A stretch of DNA of 5,625 nt from positions 1 through 5,625 of the forward strand of contig MEFT01000129.1 of assembly GCA_001725215.1 (NCBI GenBank), given 5' to 3'. Every line of letters starts with the position of its first letter. Positions within the stretch are counted from its first letter, which is position 1. Below the pieces are notes generated by a model. It had not been told where the DNA came from and did not search any database. It saw only the letters and a list, made by a program, of their open reading frames with translations. A program made the translations under genes and the position numbers. Source of the stretch: Clostridium sp. SCN 57-10. GTDB lineage: Bacteria > Bacillota > Clostridia > Oscillospirales > Butyricicoccaceae. Below, in pieces: positions 5,420 through 5,625 of the stretch.

Positions 5420-5449
5420 ATAAGCAATGACAACAGGGAGCTGATCAAA

Positions 5450-5625
5450 GTGAATGAAAAAAACAACTTTTGCTTCTTTGCAGAGGAGCAGGGAAGCGTG
5501 CATATTTCAGAGGGTGTCATCGGCTCGGTAGCCTCAAAAGCATGTCTTGACACACAAGGCGTCCATTCCATGGCGGCATCACCGGCGGCAAACGGACGCA
5601 AGGTCGCGGCAAAGGGTGTGCTTTT
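5450..5625 (+). CDS. Asp23/Gls24 family (YqhY-like) protein, N-terminal part (3' end outside window)
   Basis: Only the first 58 complete codons are present. The start is a GTG at 5450, with AGGGAG at 5435-5440 placed 9 bases ahead. An ATG at 5454 is in another frame and does not give the family sequence. After a short polar leader (NEKNNFCFFAEEQ), residues from about 15 read GSVHISEGVIGSVASKACLD, then TQGVHSM and a Lys/Gly-containing stretch reaching KVAAKGVL. This is the Asp23/Gls24 (DUF322) N-terminal pattern, in which a strand, the helix IxxxA and a VEGV-like turn precede the GVxV strand. Small cytoplasmic proteins of this family include B. subtilis YqhY, encoded just upstream of nusB and downstream of spoIIIA and accBC, where it is linked to fatty-acid synthesis and acetyl-CoA carboxylase activity. 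Here it follows spoIIIAH directly. Position supports a YqhY-like role, but the visible part cannot separate it from other Asp23 paralogues. Confidence 0.82.
   Translation, partial: MNEKNNFCFFAEEQGSVHISEGVIGSVASKACLDTQGVHSMAASPAANGRKVAAKGVL

Noticed and set aside
5056..5601. Minus-strand open frame (181 codons) opposite the spoIIIAH 3' half and the Asp23 gene
   Set aside because: The plus strand has family-level matches on both sides and a promoter between them. The antisense product shows no domain.

Overview
This window carries a complete spoIIIA sporulation operon from an endospore-forming Firmicute, probably a member of the Clostridia. It is flanked by the 3' end of the DNA ligase gene ligA and the 5' end of an Asp23/Gls24-family gene. 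All genes are on the + strand. The DNA is visibly GC-rich for a clostridial genome. I cannot place the genus from sequence alone.

Layout: positions 2-523 are the C-terminal part of NAD-dependent DNA ligase (helix-hairpin-helix region plus BRCT domain), closed by a strong intrinsic terminator at 539-570. A sigma-E-like promoter (575-603) follows, then spoIIIAA, AB, AC, AD and AE (634-3718). Next comes an unrecognised 65-codon ORF joined to both neighbours by ATGA overlaps (3715-3912), then spoIIIAF, AG and AH (3909-5382). A 67-base gap holds a good sigma-A-type promoter (TTGCCA, 17 bases, TAAAAT). The GTG-started Asp23/Gls24 (YqhY-like) gene begins at 5450 and runs off the window.

How the genes work together: in the mother cell, sigma E turns on spoIIIA around the time of engulfment. 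SpoIIIAA is a secretion-type ATPase. SpoIIIAB resembles GspF-family proteins. SpoIIIAC, AD and AE are membrane components, and SpoIIIAF, AG and AH have the ring-building or connector role. With forespore SpoIIQ they form the feeding-tube channel that keeps the forespore competent for sigma-G activity. Gene order is canonical and spacing is very tight, which points to translational coupling.

Three things stand out. (1) spoIIIAH is split by an apparent one-base deletion near 5056-5058, so the conserved C-terminal domain is out of frame with the membrane anchor. (2) An unexplained small ORF sits between spoIIIAE and spoIIIAF. (3) spoIIIAA has lost its usual stop and overlaps spoIIIAB by 116 bases, adding roughly 35-40 unrelated residues. 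I found no wholly new system, mobile element, CRISPR array or RNA gene.
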